From positions 1 through 6,910 of the forward strand of contig JAKBCD010000093.1 of assembly GCA_021808205.1 (NCBI GenBank): a stretch of DNA of 6,910 nt. The letters run 5' to 3'. This stretch comes from Pseudomonadota bacterium (GTDB lineage: Bacteria; Pseudomonadota; Alphaproteobacteria; Acetobacterales; Acetobacteraceae). The notes under the pieces were generated by a model. The model searched no databases, was not told where the DNA came from, and saw only the letters and a program-made list of their open reading frames with translations. Shown piece after piece: positions 5,831-6,910 of the stretch (within the stretch, counting starts at the first letter, position 1; every line of letters begins with the position of its first letter). The position numbers were made by a program, and so were the translations under genes.

Positions 5831-6910
5831 TCCTGCTGCTCTGCTTCGCCATCTGGCTTTACCTTGCCTTTTTCCATGGCCGTTTCTGGGATTCTGGCCC
5901 GGAACTGCTCCCCGCCACGCCGCTGGAAGTGCTGGATGTGGATATCATCATCCCGGCGCGGGATGAGGTGGAGACCATCGGCCCGGTCATCGCCTCGCTG
6001 GTGAGCCAGGACTACCCCGGAACTTTCCGCGTGATATTGGTGGATGATAATTCCACCGACGGGACCGCATTGGCGGCGGGTGTGCATGAGCGCCTTAGCA
6101 TTCTCAACGGGCAGGACAAGCCGCCCGGCTGGTCGGGCAAGCTCTGGGCGCTCGCCCAGGGTGTGGCGGCCAGCACCGCGCCGGTGATTTTATTCGCGGA
6201 TGCGGATATCACCCACGACCCGCGCCACCTCGCCACGCTGGTGGCGAAGATGAATACGGAGAGGCTGCAAATGGTCTCGGAGATGGTGCGGCTGAACTGC
6301 GCCTCCCTGCCGGAGAAATTCCTCATCCCCGCCTTCATCTATTTTTTCCAGATGCTTTACCCCTTCGCGAAAGTGAACGACCAGCGCTCGCGCGCGGCGG
6401 CGGCGGCGGGCGGCACGGTGCTGATCCGGCGGGAGGCACTGGCGCGCATCGGCGGGCTGGAGGCGATGAAGGGGGCGTTGATCGATGACGTGACCCTGGC
6501 CGCCAAGGTGAAAAAAACCGGCCCGGTCTATCTCGGCCATTCGGGGCTTGCCGCCTCCATCCGGCCTTACCCGAAGGCGAAGGATATCTGGGACATGATC
6601 GCCCGCACCGCCTTCACCCAGTTGCGGTATTCGGCGTTTGTCCTCGCTGGCACCATCATCGGGTTGGCGCTGGTGTGGCTGGTTTTCCCCTTCGCCACGC
6701 TTTGCACCGGCTTTGGCTGGCGCGCGGCGCTGGGGCTGGCCATCTGGGCCATCGCCGCACTCACCTATTTCCCGACACTGGATCGCTATAAGGTACACCG
6801 CGCCTATGCCATCGCCCTGCCCGGCATTGCGCTGTTCTACATGGCCGCCACCATCGGCTCGGCGGTGAATTACTGGCTGGGGCGCGGGGCAAAATGGAAA
6901 GCGCGCGCCT
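5827..6910 (+). CDS. hpnB: HpnB, hopanoid-associated glycosyltransferase, 3'-truncated
   Basis: The frame from ATG 5827 is open to the right edge, giving 361 residues. HpnB proteins are slightly longer than this, so probably only the last 10-25 residues are missing. A short N-terminal membrane anchor (2-16) precedes a family 2, GT-A type domain: DVDIIIPARDE (37-47), the nucleotide-binding VDDNSTDGT (72-80), FADADIT with the D-x-D motif (D125-A-D127), the AAAAAGG stretch at 190-196 and a LIDD acidic motif (219-222) in the position of the usual E/D-D base. The segment ARTAFTQLRYS (259-269) replaces the processive-type Q-x-x-R-W. At least two further membrane helices follow (about 270-295 and 298-316, perhaps 326-346). 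It is expected to transfer a sugar at the cytoplasmic face of the inner membrane during hopanoid headgroup synthesis; donor and acceptor are unproven. The 4-base overlap with hpnA implies coupled expression. Confidence 0.92.
   Translation, partial: MILLLCFAIWLYLAFFHGRFWDSGPELLPATPLEVLDVDIIIPARDEVETIGPVIASLVSQDYPGTFRVILVDDNSTDGTALAAGVHERLSILNGQDKPPGWSGKLWALAQGVAASTAPVILFADADITHDPRHLATLVAKMNTERLQMVSEMVRLNCASLPEKFLIPAFIYFFQMLYPFAKVNDQRSRAAAAAGGTVLIRREALARIGGLEAMKGALIDDVTLAAKVKKTGPVYLGHSGLAASIRPYPKAKDIWDMIARTAFTQLRYSAFVLAGTIIGLALVWLVFPFATLCTGFGWRAALGLAIWAIAALTYFPTLDRYKVHRAYAIALPGIALFYMAATIGSAVNYWLGRGAKWKARA

Noticed and set aside
6386..6412. GCG/GGC trinucleotide-like tract in hpnB, as a possible slippage repeat
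   Set aside because: It encodes the AAAAAGG stretch that fits a conserved part of the HpnB glycosyltransferase domain in GC-rich coding DNA; the repeat is short and imperfect.
6190..6798. Minus-strand frame of 202 codons within hpnB
   Set aside because: It is antisense to a gene with clear glycosyltransferase motifs, and its arginine/glutamine/histidine-rich product is a typical shadow.

Overview
The window looks like chromosomal DNA from a high-GC alphaproteobacterium. An acetic-acid-bacterium relative (Acetobacteraceae, Acidiphilium/Acidocella-like) is my best guess, inferred from the hopanoid genes, their arrangement and the overall protein flavour; no rRNA or other marker in the window proves it. 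Every stretch is densely coding and no gap exceeds about 110 bases. I see no tRNA, rRNA, CRISPR array, insertion sequence or phage gene.

Left third (2-2314): a YdcF/SanA-like (DUF218) gene cut by the left edge is followed after 4 bases by a PlsC-type 1-acylglycerol-3-phosphate acyltransferase. The two probably share a transcript. They converge on a YbjJ-like major facilitator gene on the minus strand whose stop codon overlaps the plsC stop codon.

Middle (2315-2773): a symmetrical intrinsic terminator separates the MFS gene from a small GlsB/YeaQ/YmgE-type three-helix membrane protein gene. Upstream of that gene is a short gap holding an imperfect inverted repeat.

Right half (2774-6910): this is a hopanoid-associated locus made of two divergent, tightly packed operons. 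On the minus strand, a ferritin-like diiron protein gene overlaps by 4 bases the gene for HpnL, an integral membrane protein of the lysylphosphatidylglycerol-synthase TM family. On the plus strand, hpnA (NAD(P)-dependent sugar epimerase/reductase-like) overlaps by 4 bases hpnB (membrane-anchored family 2 glycosyltransferase), which runs off the right edge probably a few codons before its end. About 106 bases separate the two operons. That gap must hold both promoters, and it also contains a possible 12-codon leader ORF just before hpnA.

How they may work together: HpnA and HpnB are the hopanoid-cluster proteins presumed to make and attach a sugar-type headgroup. HpnL is the cluster's membrane protein, with a fold that suggests lipid handling. 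The diiron protein is the least explained member and could be an oxygen-dependent modifying enzyme or a redox protein tied to the same lipid. PlsC (phosphatidic acid synthesis) and the small membrane protein also point to envelope functions. The role of the diiron protein and the leader ORF are the most interesting unexplained items.
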